64,000 nucleotides of DNA from Cytospora piceicola. Its lineage: Eukaryota; Ascomycota; Sordariomycetes; Diaporthales; Cytosporaceae. The DNA lies in NCBI GenBank assembly GCA_023375675.1, contig JALQBC010000054.1, positions 162,833 through 226,832 of the forward strand, read 5' to 3'. The notes beneath the pieces were generated by a model. That model did no database searches and was not told where the DNA came from. It saw only the letters and a program-made list of their open reading frames with translations. The position numbers were made by a program, and so were the translations under genes. Numbering within the stretch: the stretch's first letter is position 1; every line of letters starts with the position of its first letter. This document shows, in pieces, positions 62,489-64,000 of this stretch.

Positions 62489-64000
62489 AATTATAATCTT
62501 TTTAATAAAAGGTATTTATTATATTTATAAACTCTTTATTTAAATTCTGCTAATAGGAATTAAGTAACTATATTTGTTACTAAAACGGCTATTTTCTATA
62601 ACTTTTAATTATAAAATAACCTTTAAGTAGTAGTTTTCTATATACTTACCCGACTAATAAAATAAACAGTAATATTTTTAACAGAAGGTATATATATAAA
62701 AAACCTTCTGTTTTTATTATACTATATAAGTAGAAGCTATAGTTATATTATTAAAAGCTATATTAAATTTAAGCCTTTTAACGTCGTGTTATTAAGGTTT
62801 AATAACCTACTTAGCTTACCTTTCTTTATTAAAAGCTTTAAATTATCCTTATTTATCTTTTTTAAGATATAAGTCTTATAACCTTTTAAGTTACTTACTA
62901 TAAGCTTTTTAAATAGATTTAAATATATCGGCGTATCTTTAGGCTTTTTAAGCCGGAAAACACGCTATAAGCTTTATTAAAAGTCGTATATAAAGCTTAC
63001 TTCGATATATATATCTTAAACAAGGTTAAATGTAATACTATTACCTGCTTTAATATATAACCGCTTTAATAAGATAGTAAAGTAGAAATACAGGTATATA
63101 CTATATATTTATAACTTATTTTACTAGTAAAACTACTTAATATTATAAATACGAAAGTCTTTTTTATTAACTAAACAGTTTACTATATCTCGGTTAAACT
63201 ACTTATATATAAATATATGTTTTCTTTTTATTTTAATGTTAGTATTTAACTTAACGATATTATTAACGCCGGCCGTGCTTTTATATTTAATAGTCTCTTT
63301 AATATTCTCGTTAAACTCTTTTTAAATCTTTAGTTAAACCTATAAAGTATAGGTAACTACTCTTAATATAGCTTTCTTTATATTCGGTAGGTCGGCTTTA
63401 TTATTTTTATAAAAAGCGAGCTTAATATTTACCGATTAAACCTTAAAGTTTTTATTATAGTAGGTTAAGTAAACATTAATAATAAAAAGTATTATTTAAT
63501 ATAATCGTTATTAATAATAAAAAAAGAGTTAAAGAGTAATTATCGAGGTGTTTATAGGCTGTTTATTACCTCTTTCCTTTTAGCTATAAACGTAAAAAAC
63601 CTAACAGTTATTATCTAATAGAATAAGACCTTATTCTACTAAACCCTTACAGGTAGGGCAGCAGTATAGCGCTTAATAGGCTAGCCCGGGGGCCTGGTTT
63701 TTAAACCGGCCTTTTACGCTAGGTTTAGCTCTAAATTAAATAATTTAACCTAAATCGGACTCTTTACGAAAAGGGCTATTAAACCCTATTTTTATTTATT
63801 TTTTATTTTATTAAAAGGGGTAGATATTCGAAACTTTAAAGTAAACCTTATAAATTCGCCTTTTACCTTCCCTGTTATAGCCTTAACCTTAGCCTTTTTT
63901 ATAGCCCTGCTTTTTATTAATATAGTATAATATATTATTATAATAACTATAATTAATTAAAGCTTATTACTATTATAACCGCTATTATAAGAAGCTTATT
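62489..64000. other. RIP-type AT-rich DNA with element fragments
   Basis: Contains an isolated GTAA-element head (62643-62690, minus strand) and, at about 63,690-63,900 on the plus strand, a diverged 229-bp-type unit (CCTAAATCGG, AAAAGGGCTATTAAACCC, TAGCCTTAACCTTAGCC). No coding frame was recognised. Confidence 0.5.

Overview
This is a two-compartment window from a filamentous ascomycete (Pezizomycotina). Long AT-rich blocks (about 1-1850, 10560-43450 and 59340-64000) have almost no CpA or TpG dinucleotides but still contain many CpG. That is the signature of repeat-induced point mutation (RIP), a process of fungi in this group. Between them lie two base-balanced blocks (about 1850-10490 and 43450-59340). 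The few genes there have short GT-AG introns, and one is a recognisable fungal PD-(D/E)XK nuclease-like gene. No rRNA gene, convincing tRNA gene, CRISPR array or bacterial operon is visible.

Layout. 1-1590: minus-strand relic of a gag-like protein, cut by the window edge. 1850-10490: an uncharacterised 408-aa coiled-coil gene (5743-6969, +), a small two-exon gene whose upstream exons look broken (7224-8436, -), and a gene remnant that ends at the AT border (9701-10416, -). 12681-33885: a Ty3/Gypsy LTR retrotransposon on the plus strand, into which a second copy of the same family has inserted on the minus strand (14689-25288). Both insertions keep their 5-bp target-site duplications, and both elements come to 10,600 bp by my count. 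Although RIP-degraded, they still show reverse transcriptase, RNase H, integrase and chromodomain-like segments in one frame, followed by an extra unassigned frame. 33891-40636: older RIP-degraded DNA with one more long unidentified minus-strand frame.

Three copies of an unusual element follow (40637-43110, 59352-60679, 61700-62488). Each has a large GTAA array, a hairpin, and a 3' end made of a second hairpin plus CTAG (or its RIP form TTAA) before a T, which recalls Helitron ends. Two of these copies bracket the second gene-bearing block.

43450-59340 holds decayed gene pieces, several micro- and minisatellites, and a non-RIPed mosaic repeat (modules M3-M1-M2) whose copies face each other around 53.3 kb. 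The one convincing intact gene in this block is the PD-(D/E)XK nuclease-like gene at 57222-59318, whose single intron has been enlarged by microsatellites. The genes show no sign of acting in a common pathway. The window reads as a repeat-dominated, possibly subtelomeric or accessory region with isolated genes and relics.
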